Below, in pieces: positions 32,860 through 41,387 of a stretch of 43,736 nucleotides of DNA. A program made the translations under genes and the position numbers. Location of the stretch: positions 1-43,736 of the forward strand of contig JBQTKD010000111.1 in NCBI GenBank assembly GCA_052386455.1. Direction: 5' to 3'. The notes under the pieces are model-generated. The model saw nothing but the letters and a program-made list of their open reading frames with translations, was not told where the DNA came from and made no database searches. The DNA is from JBQTKD01 sp052386455. Lineage in GTDB: Bacteria; Actinomycetota; Actinomycetes; Sporichthyales; Sporichthyaceae. Position 1 is the first letter of the stretch. The number at the start of each line of letters is the position of its first letter.

Positions 32860-34818
32860 TCAGGTTTCGGCCGCCGGGGCGGCGAACTGGGCCTGATGCA
32901 GGCGGGCGTAGGCGCCGTTCGCGGCGAGCAGGGTGGTGTGGGTTCCCTGCTCGACGATGCGGCCGTCCTCCATCACCAGGATCACCGAGGCGTCGCGGAT
33001 CGTGGACAGGCGATGCGCGATCACGAAGCAGGTGCGGCCGCGGGCGAGGGTCGAGGTGCCGCGCTGGATCAGGAGTTCGGTGCGGGTGTCGACGAAGCTG
33101 GTGGCCTCGTCCAGGACGAGAATCGGCGGGTCTGCAAGGCAGGCGCGGGCGATGGTGATCAGCTGCCGCTCCCCGGCCGAGAGGTCCTGGCCGTCGGCGT
33201 CGAGGACGTGCTCGTAGCCGTAGGGAAGGTTGCGCACCAACGCGTCCACGTGGCTCGCCTCCGCGGCCGCGACCACCTGTTCGCGGGTGGCGCCGGGGCG
33301 GCCGTAGGCGATGTTCTCGGTGATCGTGCCGCCGAACAACCACGTGTCCTGCAGGACCATGCCGATCTGCGAGCGGAGTTGCGAGCGCGGCATCGTCGCA
33401 ATGTCCACGCCGTCGAGGGTGATGCGGCCCGCGTCGATCTCGTAGAAGCGCATCAGCAGGTTCACCAGCGTGGTTTTGCCCGCGCCGGTGGGGCCGACGA
33501 TCGCGACCGTCTCGCCTGCCGCGACGGACAGCGACAGGTTCTCGATCAACCGCCGGTCGGCGGTGTAGCGGAAGCGGACGTTCTCGAACTCGACGGCGCC
33601 CCGGGGGCGGCCGAGAGACACCTCGGCCGGCTCCGGACTCTGCTCCGGGGCGTCGAGTAGGTCGAAAATCCTTTCCGCCGAGGCAATTCCGGACTGCAGC
33701 AGGTTCGCCATCGCCGCCGCCTGCGTGACGGGCTGGTTGAACTGGCGGCTGTACTGCACGAACGCCTGAACGTCGCCGAGGGACAGTGAGCCGCTTGCGA
33801 CGCGCAGACCGCCGACGACGGCCACGGCCACGTAGCCGAGGTTGCCGATCATCAGCAGCGCCGGGCCGATGACGCCGGAGATGAACTGGGCACGGAACGA
33901 GGAGCGGTACAGCTGCTCGTTGTGCCGATCGAAAGCCGCCGCGGCCTCGGGCGCGCGGCCGAAGGCGCGCACCAAGGCGTGTCCGGTGTACATCTCCTCG
34001 ATGTGCGCGTTGAGCCGCCCGGTCGTCGCCCACTGGGTGACGAACTGCGGCTGTGCGCGCTTGCCGATCGCCTTCGCCACCGCGATGGAGACCGGGATCG
34101 TCACGACCACGATCAGGGCGAGCAGCGGGGAGATCCAGAACATCATCGACAGGACGCCGACGATCGTGAGCAGCGAGGTCAGCAACTGGCTCATCGACTG
34201 CTGCAGTGTCTGCGCGAGGTTGTCGATGTCGTTAGTGACGCGGGACAGGATCTCGCCGCGCGGGTGCGAGTCGAAGTACCGCAGCGGGAGGCGTTCGAGC
34301 TTGGACTGGGTGTCGGAACGCAGCCGGAACACCAGACGCTGGACCACCGTCGTGGCGATGCGGCCCTGCACCAGAGAGAAGCAGGCCGCCAGCAGGTAGA
34401 CCCCGAGAACCAGACCGAGAATCTTCGCCAGCCCGCCGAAGTCGACTCCCTGACCCGGCGTGACATCGACGTTGCGCACCAGGTCCGCGAGTTCGCCGCG
34501 GCCGGACTGCTCCAGCGCCGCCACGACCTCCTCGTCGCTGAAATCGGCGGGCAGATCGCGCGCGACGACACCGCCGACGATCAGGTCCGTCGCCTTCCCC
34601 AGCAGCCAGGGGGCGAGCACGTTCGTGGCGATCGACAGGACCGCCGCCAGCACGGCGATCGACGCCAGAATCCGCTCGGGCCGCAGCAGCCGGAGCAATC
34701 GCCGAGTGGAGGCGACGAAGTTCAGCGACTTCTCCGTCGGCATCGCCGTCAGCAGCGTCGCGCTGGGACCCCAGGTACGCCCGCCGGGCGGTGCGGGTCC
34801 GCGAGCCGGGGCGGTCAC
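32860..34818 (-). CDS. ABC exporter half-transporter (canonical Walker B, altered signature)
   Basis: A 652-residue fusion of a six-helix membrane domain (about 50-370) and an ATPase domain. Walker A is GPTGAGKTTL, Walker B ILVLDEATS with the catalytic Glu, and the switch is AHRLSTI. The signature is LSAGE instead of LSGGQ. Together with the next gene upstream it should form a heterodimeric exporter whose two ATP sites differ (see findings). Start GTG 34816-34818. It lies 73 bases after its partner in the same operon. The substrate is unknown: drugs, lipids or peptides are possible. Confidence 0.92.
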   Translation of the reverse strand: MTAPARGPAPPGGRTWGPSATLLTAMPTEKSLNFVASTRRLLRLLRPERILASIAVLAAVLSIATNVLAPWLLGKATDLIVGGVVARDLPADFSDEEVVAALEQSGRGELADLVRNVDVTPGQGVDFGGLAKILGLVLGVYLLAACFSLVQGRIATTVVQRLVFRLRSDTQSKLERLPLRYFDSHPRGEILSRVTNDIDNLAQTLQQSMSQLLTSLLTIVGVLSMMFWISPLLALIVVVTIPVSIAVAKAIGKRAQPQFVTQWATTGRLNAHIEEMYTGHALVRAFGRAPEAAAAFDRHNEQLYRSSFRAQFISGVIGPALLMIGNLGYVAVAVVGGLRVASGSLSLGDVQAFVQYSRQFNQPVTQAAAMANLLQSGIASAERIFDLLDAPEQSPEPAEVSLGRPRGAVEFENVRFRYTADRRLIENLSLSVAAGETVAIVGPTGAGKTTLVNLLMRFYEIDAGRITLDGVDIATMPRSQLRSQIGMVLQDTWLFGGTITENIAYGRPGATREQVVAAAEASHVDALVRNLPYGYEHVLDADGQDLSAGERQLITIARACLADPPILVLDEATSFVDTRTELLIQRGTSTLARGRTCFVIAHRLSTIRDASVILVMEDGRIVEQGTHTTLLAANGAYARLHQAQFAAPAAET

Positions 34819-34839
34819 GGGACCACCGAACCCTCGTAG

Positions 34840-34881
34840 CGTCCGAACAGGTGGGCGCTATAGCGACCGTTCCTTCGGACG
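34840..34881. repeat. Nested inverted repeats between the two exporter genes
   Basis: CGTCCGAA (34840-34847) pairs with TTCGGACG (34874-34881), and the loop contains the 10-bp palindrome CGCTATAGCG (34856-34865). This is a possible RNA stem-loop affecting the ratio of the two proteins, or an operator. Confidence 0.45.
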
Positions 34882-34891
34882 TTGGGGGAGT

Positions 34892-36652
34892 TCACTGGGT
34901 CACCAGTTGGGACTGCACGATCTCGGCGTACGTGGGGCAGGCCGCCAGCAGGTCGTCGTGGCGGCCGACGCCGACCACCGTTCCCCCGTCCAGGACGACG
35001 ATTCGGTCGGCCGTGCGGATGGTGCCCACCCGCTGCGCGACGATCAGCACGCTCGCACCTGCGACCCACGGCACCAGCGCCTCGCGAAGGGCGGCGTCGG
35101 TGCGGTTGTCCAATGCGGAGAACGCGTCGTCGAACACGTAGAGCTGCGGCCGTGCGATGAGCGCCCGCGCGATCGCCAACCGCTGGCGCTGTCCGCCGGA
35201 CACGTTCGAGCCGCCCTGGCTGATCTTCGCCGCCAGGCCCTCGGGCATCGCGGCGACGAAGTCCGCCGCCTGTGCGACCTGCAGCGCCGCCCACATCTCG
35301 TCCTCGGAGGCGCCGGGCTTGCCGAAGGCGAGGTTGGTGGCGACGGTCCCGGAGAACAGGTACGGCCGCTGCGGGACGTACCCGATGGTCCGGGCGAGTA
35401 GCGCCGGGTCCAGGTCGCGCGTGTCCACGCCGCCGACGAGCACCGCGCCGGAGCTCGGGTCGACCAGGCGCGGGATGAGGCTGCACAGCGTCGACTTGCC
35501 GGAGCCGGTGCTCCCGACGATCGCCGTCACCCCGCCCCGCACCACCTGCAGGTTCACTCCGCAGAGCACCTCGTCCGGCGCGCCGGGAAAGCGGAAGCCG
35601 ACGTTGCGCAGCTCCAACGCGCCGGGATCGGACAGCTCGGCCACCGGAGCAACCGGTGGTGCCACGCTCGGCTCGGTGCGCAGCACCTCGGTGATCCGCT
35701 CGGCGCACACCTCGGCCCGCGGCATCATCGAGAGCGTGAACGTCGCCATCAGGACGGCGAAGAGGATCTGCATCAGGTAGCTGAGGAACGCGGTCAGGGC
35801 GCCGAGCTGCATGTTGCCGGCGTCGATTCGGTGGCCGCCGAACCACAGCACCGCTGCGCTGGCGACGTTCACGACGAACAGCACCAGCGGGAACATCAGC
35901 GCCAGCAGACGGCCTGCGCCCAATGCCGCAGCCTGCAGGTCGGTGTTCGCAGCCCGGAAGCGCAGGCCTTCGTGCTCGTCCCGCACGAAGGCTCGGATCA
36001 CCCGCACACCGGTGATCTGTTCGCGCAGCACACGGTTCACGGTGTCCAGCCCGGCCTGTTGCGCCCGGTAGAACGGCCGCATCCGGTGGACGAGGATCGC
36101 CACGATGACCAGCAGGACGGGCAGCACCGCGAGGAGGATCGCGGACAGTGGAACGTCCTGGTGCAGGGCCAGCCCGATGCCGCCGACCGCCGAAACGGGC
36201 GCGGGCACGGCGAGGGTGAAGCTCAGCAGCAGGAACCCCTGAACCTGCGAGGCGTCGTTGGTTGTGCGCGTGATCAGGGACGGCGCACCGAACCGTGCGA
36301 TTTCTGCACCGGAGAACGACTGCACCCGGCCGAAGATCGCCGCCCGCAGGTCTCGCCCCACGGAGATGGCCACCCGCGCCCCGTAGTACACCGCCGCGAC
36401 GGCGGTCGCCACCTGGACACCGGTGACCGCCAGCATCACCGCGCCGATCCGCAGGATGTAGTCCGTGTCCCCGCGGACGATGCCGTGGTCGATCAGGTCC
36501 GCGTTGAGCGTCGGCAGGTACAGCGCCGCCAGGGTTGCGGCGAACTGGAACCCCACGACCGTCGCGAGCAGTCGGCGGTACGGGCGCAGCTGCTCCCGCA
36601 GCAGACCGATCAGCACCCGCAGGCCGTCTGGAGCGTCGAAAGCACGAGCCAC
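34892..36652 (-). CDS. ABC exporter half-transporter (degenerate ATP site)
   Basis: A protein of 586 residues. The membrane domain covers about 20-320 and the ATPase domain the rest. Walker A is GSTGSGKSTL and the signature a canonical VSGGQ. Walker B, however, is LYVFDDAFSALD with Asp in place of the catalytic Glu, and the switch is AQR instead of AHR (His replaced by Gln). These are hallmarks of the degenerate member of heterodimeric exporters such as TM287/288 or TmrAB. Start GTG 36650-36652. It is the first gene of the pair. Confidence 0.92.
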   Translation of the reverse strand: MARAFDAPDGLRVLIGLLREQLRPYRRLLATVVGFQFAATLAALYLPTLNADLIDHGIVRGDTDYILRIGAVMLAVTGVQVATAVAAVYYGARVAISVGRDLRAAIFGRVQSFSGAEIARFGAPSLITRTTNDASQVQGFLLLSFTLAVPAPVSAVGGIGLALHQDVPLSAILLAVLPVLLVIVAILVHRMRPFYRAQQAGLDTVNRVLREQITGVRVIRAFVRDEHEGLRFRAANTDLQAAALGAGRLLALMFPLVLFVVNVASAAVLWFGGHRIDAGNMQLGALTAFLSYLMQILFAVLMATFTLSMMPRAEVCAERITEVLRTEPSVAPPVAPVAELSDPGALELRNVGFRFPGAPDEVLCGVNLQVVRGGVTAIVGSTGSGKSTLCSLIPRLVDPSSGAVLVGGVDTRDLDPALLARTIGYVPQRPYLFSGTVATNLAFGKPGASEDEMWAALQVAQAADFVAAMPEGLAAKISQGGSNVSGGQRQRLAIARALIARPQLYVFDDAFSALDNRTDAALREALVPWVAGASVLIVAQRVGTIRTADRIVVLDGGTVVGVGRHDDLLAACPTYAEIVQSQLVTQ

Positions 36653-36835
36653 CCTGACACACGGCGGAGGCGTCTATGCCCGGGCGAGGCAAAGCGCGGA
36701 GCGCGCGCTGGTCCGACCGGGACGAAGTTTGCGGGGATTCGCCTGCGGCAGGCATCCGGCAGCGCGTCGGGTCCGATCTACCCGAGAGCCGCGACAACGC
36801 GTCCCCCGTGCACGCCACACAGAACAGGAATCGAG

Positions 36836-37273
36836 ATGCCCGTCTCCCTCGGCACCCCGCACCACATCCGTTTCACCGTCACCGACGTGGAGCGCTCGCA
36901 GAAGTTCTACACCGAACTGCTCGGCCTGCAGTTGGTTGCGGACCAGGCCCCGCCGGAGGGCCACGAGCACCACGAGGAGATCTCCGAGACCCTGCAGGGC
37001 GGGGTCATCCTCAGCAACGGATCGATGCTGATCGGGCTGCGCCCGGTCGACGGCGACCGCTCCGGCGACCGCTTCGACCCGTTCCGCGTCGGCCTGGACC
37101 ACGTCAGCTTCGCCCTGGACGCGCGTGCGGACCTCGACGCGATGGCCGGTGAGCTCGACTCGCTCGGCATCGAGCACGGCCCGGTTCGTGAACTGCAGAG
37201 CTTCCAGCTCGCGTTTCTCTCGTTCTTCGACCCCGACGGCATCGCGCTGGAGTTCACCGCGCCCATCGCGTAG
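36836..37273 (+). CDS. VOC (glyoxalase/dioxygenase-fold) protein
   Basis: A protein of 145 residues with two beta-alpha-beta-beta-beta modules: HHIRFTVTDVERSQKFYTEL at the start, and LDHVSFALDA...FFDPDGIALEFTAP at the end. Metal ligands are plausible at H9/H10, H87 and E139, as in VOC enzymes. ATG 36836 follows AGGAA. The substrate is unknown; it may be a resistance or dioxygenase-type protein. It is divergent from the exporter pair. Confidence 0.9.
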   Translation: MPVSLGTPHHIRFTVTDVERSQKFYTELLGLQLVADQAPPEGHEHHEEISETLQGGVILSNGSMLIGLRPVDGDRSGDRFDPFRVGLDHVSFALDARADLDAMAGELDSLGIEHGPVRELQSFQLAFLSFFDPDGIALEFTAPIA

Positions 37274-37274
37274 C

Positions 37275-37344
37275 GGCGACCACGGCCGACGGCACACCGG
37301 CGGGGCACGATTCCCGTCTGGTGTGCCATCGCCGTGGCGTCGCC
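37275..37344 (+). terminator. Long imperfect hairpin after the VOC gene
   Basis: GGCGACCACGGC...GGCACACC pairs with GGTGTGCC...GCCGTGGCGTCGCC with small bulges. It starts 2 bases after the VOC stop and so separates it from nhaA. Confidence 0.6.
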
Positions 37345-37360
37345 CGAGCCGACGCGGGGC

Positions 37361-37366
37361 TAGGCT
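37361..37366 (+). promoter_or_regulatory. -10 element of a probable leaderless nhaA promoter
   Basis: TAGGCT fits the actinobacterial TANNNT consensus and lies 7 bases before the GTG start at 37374. No ribosome binding site is present, which is the usual arrangement of leaderless transcripts. No clear -35 is seen. Confidence 0.5.
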
Positions 37367-37373
37367 CCGCAAA

Positions 37374-39188
37374 GTGAGCGTCTCGTCCGGGACCACCCGG
37401 CAACTGCCGAGGCTCACCCGCACGGAGACCTCCGCCGCGGGTCTGCTGCTGCTTGCGACCGCGGCGGCCGTGCTCTGGGTGAACCTGTCCCCGGAGGGCT
37501 ACGCAAGCTTCTGGCACACCGAGGCGTCGCTGCGCCTGGGGGATCGTCAGATTTCGCTGGACCTGAAGCACTGGGTCAACGACGGCCTGACGGTGTTCTT
37601 CTTCTTCGCGATCGGCCTGGAGGTCAAACGCGAACTGGCGATGGGCGAGCTCACCGATCGTCGGCGCGCCGCCATGCCCGCGTTCGCCGCGCTGACCGGA
37701 CTCGCCGTGCCCGCACTGGTCTATCTCGCCTTCAACCCGCAGGGCGAAGCCGCGCAGGCCTGGGGCGTCGTCATCTCCACCGACACCGCGTTCCTGCTCG
37801 GCGTGCTGGCCCTTGTCGGTCCGGCCCGCGCTCCCGCCCTGCGAATCTTCCTGCTCACCCTCGCCGTCGCCGACGACGTCGGGGCGCTGGCGGTGATCGC
37901 GCTGTTCTACACCGAGGAACTGAAGCCGGTTCCCCTGCTGCTCGCGATCGCCGGCCTCGGGCTGATGGTGACGATGCGGTGGCTGCAGATCTGGCGGGGT
38001 CCGGCGTACCTGGTCATCGGCGTCGGAATCTGGTTGGCGATGTACGAATCCGGTGTGCACCCGACGATCGCGGGCGTCGCGATCGCGATGCTGGTCCCGG
38101 CCTACGCCCCGCGCCGGGAGGAGGTCGAGGAGGCCGAGCGCCTCGCCCGCGCGTTCCGGCAGTCCCCCCAGCCCGAACTCGCCCGCGCCGCCCGGCTGCA
38201 CCTGGACCGGACCGTCTCCAGCAACGAGCGGCTCTCGCTGCTCGTGAGCCCCTGGTCCACCTGGGTGGTCGTGCCGATCTTCGCCCTCGCCAATGCGGGA
38301 GTGCGGCTGGACGGCGAGACTCTGCGTGCGGCGGCGGACTCCCCCATCACGCTCGGCATCGTCGCCGGCCTGGTCGGCGGCAAAATCCTGGGCATCTGCT
38401 TCGGGGCCTGGTTCGCTCGCGCCACGCACCTGGCTCGTCCGGTGCCGGGTCTGACGGCCTCTCAGGTCGTCGGCGGCGCGGCACTGTCCGGCATCGGGTT
38501 CACGATCTCGCTGTTCATCGTCGATCTCGCGCTCGAGGACCCGGCGTTGGCCGACCAGGCCCGCGTCGGCGTCCTCGCCGCGTCCGTCCTCGCGGCTCTG
38601 TTGGGGTGGGCGGTGTTCGCGGTGACCCGCACGCCTGCCGAACACGTCCCGGTCGTGCTCGATCCCCCGGTCGACCCCACCCGCGACCACGTCCGCGGCC
38701 GCGTGGACGCTCCGCTGACCGTGGTGGAGTTCGCCGACTTCGAGTGCCCCTACTGCGCCCGCGCCACCGGCGCACTGCACGACCTCGAGGCTCGGTTCGG
38801 CGATCGGCTGCGCTACGTCTTCCGACACCTCCCACTGGAGGTGCACCCGCACGCCGAGCTGGCCGCGGAGGCGTCCGAGGCCGCGAGCGCGCAGGGCAAG
38901 TTCTGGGAGATGCACGACCGGCTGTTCGCGCATCAGGACCGGCTGACCGCCGCCGACCTGCTCGAGCACGCGGAAGCCGTCGGACTGGACGTCGACCGCT
39001 TCGCCGACGATCTGGCGTCCGGCGAGTACGCCGCCCGCGTGCAGGCCGACATGCTTTCGGCCGCGGCGAGCGGTGCGGGTGGCACGCCGACGTTCTTCGT
39101 CAACGGCCGCCGGCACAAGGGCCCCACCAACGCGGACAGCCTGACCCAAGCGCTGATGGCGACGGTGGAGACTCCCCCGGCTCCCTAG
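37374..39188 (+). CDS. nhaA: NhaA sodium/proton antiporter fused to a DsbA-like thioredoxin domain
   Basis: A protein of 604 residues. Residues of about 20-420 are NhaA: KHWVNDGLTVFFFFAIGLEV, ISTDTAFLLGVLAL and ADDVGALAVIALF (the ion-binding Asp pair), and SGIGFTISLFI. From about 440 a DsbA/thioredoxin-like domain follows (LTVVEFADFECPYCARATGA with CPYC; cis-Pro loop GGTPTFFVNG), ending at 600. The NhaA part exports sodium for protons; the redox domain could sense or repair disulfides, on a side of the membrane that depends on helix count. Such fusions are known in actinobacteria. GTG 37374 is chosen; transcription is probably leaderless. Its stop shares bases with that of the convergent gene. 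Confidence 0.93.
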   Translation: MSVSSGTTRQLPRLTRTETSAAGLLLLATAAAVLWVNLSPEGYASFWHTEASLRLGDRQISLDLKHWVNDGLTVFFFFAIGLEVKRELAMGELTDRRRAAMPAFAALTGLAVPALVYLAFNPQGEAAQAWGVVISTDTAFLLGVLALVGPARAPALRIFLLTLAVADDVGALAVIALFYTEELKPVPLLLAIAGLGLMVTMRWLQIWRGPAYLVIGVGIWLAMYESGVHPTIAGVAIAMLVPAYAPRREEVEEAERLARAFRQSPQPELARAARLHLDRTVSSNERLSLLVSPWSTWVVVPIFALANAGVRLDGETLRAAADSPITLGIVAGLVGGKILGICFGAWFARATHLARPVPGLTASQVVGGAALSGIGFTISLFIVDLALEDPALADQARVGVLAASVLAALLGWAVFAVTRTPAEHVPVVLDPPVDPTRDHVRGRVDAPLTVVEFADFECPYCARATGALHDLEARFGDRLRYVFRHLPLEVHPHAELAAEASEAASAQGKFWEMHDRLFAHQDRLTAADLLEHAEAVGLDVDRFADDLASGEYAARVQADMLSAAASGAGGTPTFFVNGRRHKGPTNADSLTQALMATVETPPAP

Positions 39189-39616
39189 CGCTGGTCTGCG
39201 TAGCGCAGGCGCTGCGCGAGGAACCGGCCGAGGTCCAGCAACAGGAGACGGCCCAGGTTCGGGTCGGCCTGCGCGAGGCGTTCGAACCCGTCGAAGGTCA
39301 GCACCAGCAGTTCGACCGAGCCGCGAGCGACGATGTCCGCCGACCGCGGAGCCCCGTCGAAGAACGCGACCTCGCCGAAAACGGTGCCCGCGCCGACGCG
39401 ATGGGCGGGCTTGTTCGGCACCTGCACCTCGAGGTCTCCCCCGAGCACCACCCAGAGCGACCGGTCGATGTCGCCCGCCTTCACGATCGTCTGTCCGTCG
39501 GCAAAGCGGCGAGTCTCACAGTGCTGCTTGAAGCGCGCATACGCGCTCTCGGACGCACCGTCGAGGAATCCCCAGCCCGGACCGGCCTGCGTTGCGGGGT
39601 AGCTGAAAGAGGACAT
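39185..39616 (-). CDS. Cyclic-nucleotide-binding domain protein
   Basis: A 143-residue single CNB (Crp-like) domain: FADGQTIVKAGDIDRSLWVV, then the phosphate-binding cassette GTVFGEVAFFDGAPRSADIV with Glu and the Arg/Ser pair. No DNA-binding domain follows, so it is not a Crp regulator; it may act as a stand-alone cAMP-binding module. ATG 39614-39616 lacks a ribosome binding site, but TACAGT lies about 7 bases upstream (leaderless). Its TAG stop and that of nhaA overlap in one CTAG. Confidence 0.9.
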   Translation of the reverse strand: MSSFSYPATQAGPGWGFLDGASESAYARFKQHCETRRFADGQTIVKAGDIDRSLWVVLGGDLEVQVPNKPAHRVGAGTVFGEVAFFDGAPRSADIVARGSVELLVLTFDGFERLAQADPNLGRLLLLDLGRFLAQRLRYADQR

Positions 39617-39658
39617 GGCGATCACTGTAGTTCCGTCGACACGCGGCACACTGGAGCC

Positions 39659-40429
39659 ATGCGCGTCTGCCTAGCCCAACTCGACGTCTCGCTGGCGCAA
39701 CCCCTTGCCGAGCGAGTCGAGCGGGCCTGCGACGTCGTCCGCGGCTGTGCCGGCGCCGATCTGGTCGTCCTGCCCGAGCTGTGGGCGCACGGCGCGTGGG
39801 CGTACGCGGACTGGGACGCGATAGCCGAGCCGATCGACGGACCGACGACGACCGCGCTGGCCCAGGCGGCCAAGGATGCCGGAGTGATGCTGCACGGCGG
39901 CTCGATCCTGGAGCGCGACGGCGCCTTGCTCTACAACACCGCGGTCCTGCTGGGCCCCGACGGAGACCTGCGCGCCACCTACCGGAAGATCCACCGTTTC
40001 GGCTTCGACGCCGGCGAGGCCGTCCTGCTTGCCGGCGGCGACAGCTTCCTGACGCTGACCGACGGGCCGCTGCCGATGGGCATCGCGACCTGCTACGACC
40101 TGCGCTTCCCGGAACTGTTCCGTGCACTGGTCGGAGCAGGCGCCGAGATGTTCGTCGTCAGCGCTTCTTGGCCGGCTCGTCGCCGCGACCACTGGACCCT
40201 TTTGGCGCGAGCGCGCGCGGTCGAGAACCTCGCCTACGTCGTCGCGGTGTGCGCCGCCGGAACCCAGGCAGGTGTCGAGCAGGCTGGACATTCGGTCGTT
40301 GTGGACCCCTGGGGCGAGATCGTTGCCGAAGCCGGTGCCGATCCGGGAGTACTCGACGTCGAGATCGACCCCGCCCGCATCGCGCAGATCCGAGCCGAGT
40401 TTCCGGCCCTCCGCGACCGCCGGCTCTGA
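39659..40429 (+). CDS. Nitrilase-superfamily carbon-nitrogen hydrolase
   Basis: A protein of 256 residues. The catalytic triad is visible: E40 in VVLPELW, K110 in TYRKIHRFGF and C145 in IATCYDLRFPE. The close match to omega-amidase/Nit-type amidohydrolases suggests hydrolysis of a small amide, for example a 2-oxoacid amide; the exact substrate is open. ATG 39659 has GGAG close upstream. It is divergent from the CNB gene, with only 42 bases between them. Confidence 0.92.
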   Translation: MRVCLAQLDVSLAQPLAERVERACDVVRGCAGADLVVLPELWAHGAWAYADWDAIAEPIDGPTTTALAQAAKDAGVMLHGGSILERDGALLYNTAVLLGPDGDLRATYRKIHRFGFDAGEAVLLAGGDSFLTLTDGPLPMGIATCYDLRFPELFRALVGAGAEMFVVSASWPARRRDHWTLLARARAVENLAYVVAVCAAGTQAGVEQAGHSVVVDPWGEIVAEAGADPGVLDVEIDPARIAQIRAEFPALRDRRL

Positions 40430-40437
40430 CTCCAACT

Positions 40438-40509
40438 GCGCTGTACAGCGCTCCGTGCGACGCCGCGCCGACGGCGGGGCCGAAAAGGTGACGCGCAGCG
40501 CTGTACAGC
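40438..40509. repeat. Two palindromic repeats exactly 60 bp apart
   Basis: GCGCTGTACAGCGC (40438-40451) and GCGCTGTACAGC (40498-40509) are each followed by CGTGCGA after a few bases. Because each is a palindrome they can also pair with one another into a large hairpin. The site is the convergent gap between the amidohydrolase and TetR genes. Confidence 0.6.
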
Positions 40510-40525
40510 CGAACGTGCGAAGGGG

Positions 40526-41200
40526 CTACGCGTCCGGGTCGCCCAGGGTGCGCGAGAGGTGCACCTTCACCACGCGCTTGGTCTCCTCGAGGACCTCGGT
40601 GTCCCCCATCGGGTCGCGCTCGAACGCGTACCGCGTCAGCGAATCCGCGATGCGAACCGCGATCGTCAGGTCGAGGCGCAGGGCCTCGGTGGCCTTCAGG
40701 TCGACGAACGGCGAGATCAGCTCGACGAACCGGTCGGCGACGACGACGCCGTTGTCCCGCTCCGGGTCCAGCAGGTGCAGGTCCGCGACGTCGCCGAAGC
40801 GGATCGCCCGAAAGCCCGGGATGCGCTGGTGCATGTCGACGTACTGGTCGATGACCGCGGAGACGAGTTCCCACCAGTTGGCCAGGCGCCGGGAGCGGAC
40901 CAGCGCGGTGAGCCGGTCGCTGAAGATCTCCAGGTTGCGCAGCGCGACCGCGCGCACGACCGCCTGCTTGTCCGGGAAGAACTGGTACAGCGAGCCGATC
41001 GAGACGCCTGCGCGCTCGGCGATGAGCGTCGTGGTCAGGGCGTCGTAGCCGATCTCGGCGGTGAGCTCCTGGGCGGCGTCGAGCATCCGCTGCACGCGGG
41101 CGACGCTGCGCCGCTGCATGGGTTCCCGGCGCAGCGGCTGGGCCGCTACCGCACCCGGGACGTCGGCGGGCGGCATGCTCATGTGATCCATCTTCACCAT
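40526..41200 (-). CDS. TetR-family transcriptional regulator
   Basis: A protein of about 224 residues. The DNA-binding domain is at about 30-80 (RVQRMLDAAQELTAEIGYDA, LTTTLIAERAGVSIGSLYQF, FPDKQAVV); a helical ligand-binding region follows, with arginine/tyrosine-rich ends. Several ATG codons (41200, 41191, 41182, 41176) could start it; the first is taken. It is divergent from the permease gene at 41388, which is its likely target. Confidence 0.9.
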   Translation of the reverse strand: MVKMDHMSMPPADVPGAVAAQPLRREPMQRRSVARVQRMLDAAQELTAEIGYDALTTTLIAERAGVSIGSLYQFFPDKQAVVRAVALRNLEIFSDRLTALVRSRRLANWWELVSAVIDQYVDMHQRIPGFRAIRFGDVADLHLLDPERDNGVVVADRFVELISPFVDLKATEALRLDLTIAVRIADSLTRYAFERDPMGDTEVLEETKRVVKVHLSRTLGDPDA

Positions 41201-41227
41201 TCCGTGAACACCGGTGCACATTCGGTG
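41193..41227. promoter_or_regulatory. Possible TetR operators
   Basis: TTCAC-N6-GTGAA (41193-41208) overlaps the regulator's start codon, and CACCG-N9-CGGTG (41209-41227) follows directly. Two adjacent palindromes at a TetR start are a common autoregulation layout; binding is not shown. Confidence 0.4.
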
Positions 41228-41387
41228 AGCCGGGCGGTCTTGCTCGTGCGGCGAGCGGTCGAGACCGCCGAACATATCCCGACAGGCGCGGTCCATGATC
41301 ACCTGGCTTGGATCTAGGGCACACCTCGCACTTGGCCTGCCCACGGCAAAGATCCGAACGACGCTCGCACAATCGAGAGGCGGTTTC

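Noticed and set aside
41201..41387. A small gene between the TetR regulator and the permease
   Set aside because: No frame with a credible start, ribosome binding site or codon pattern; only operator-like palindromes are seen.
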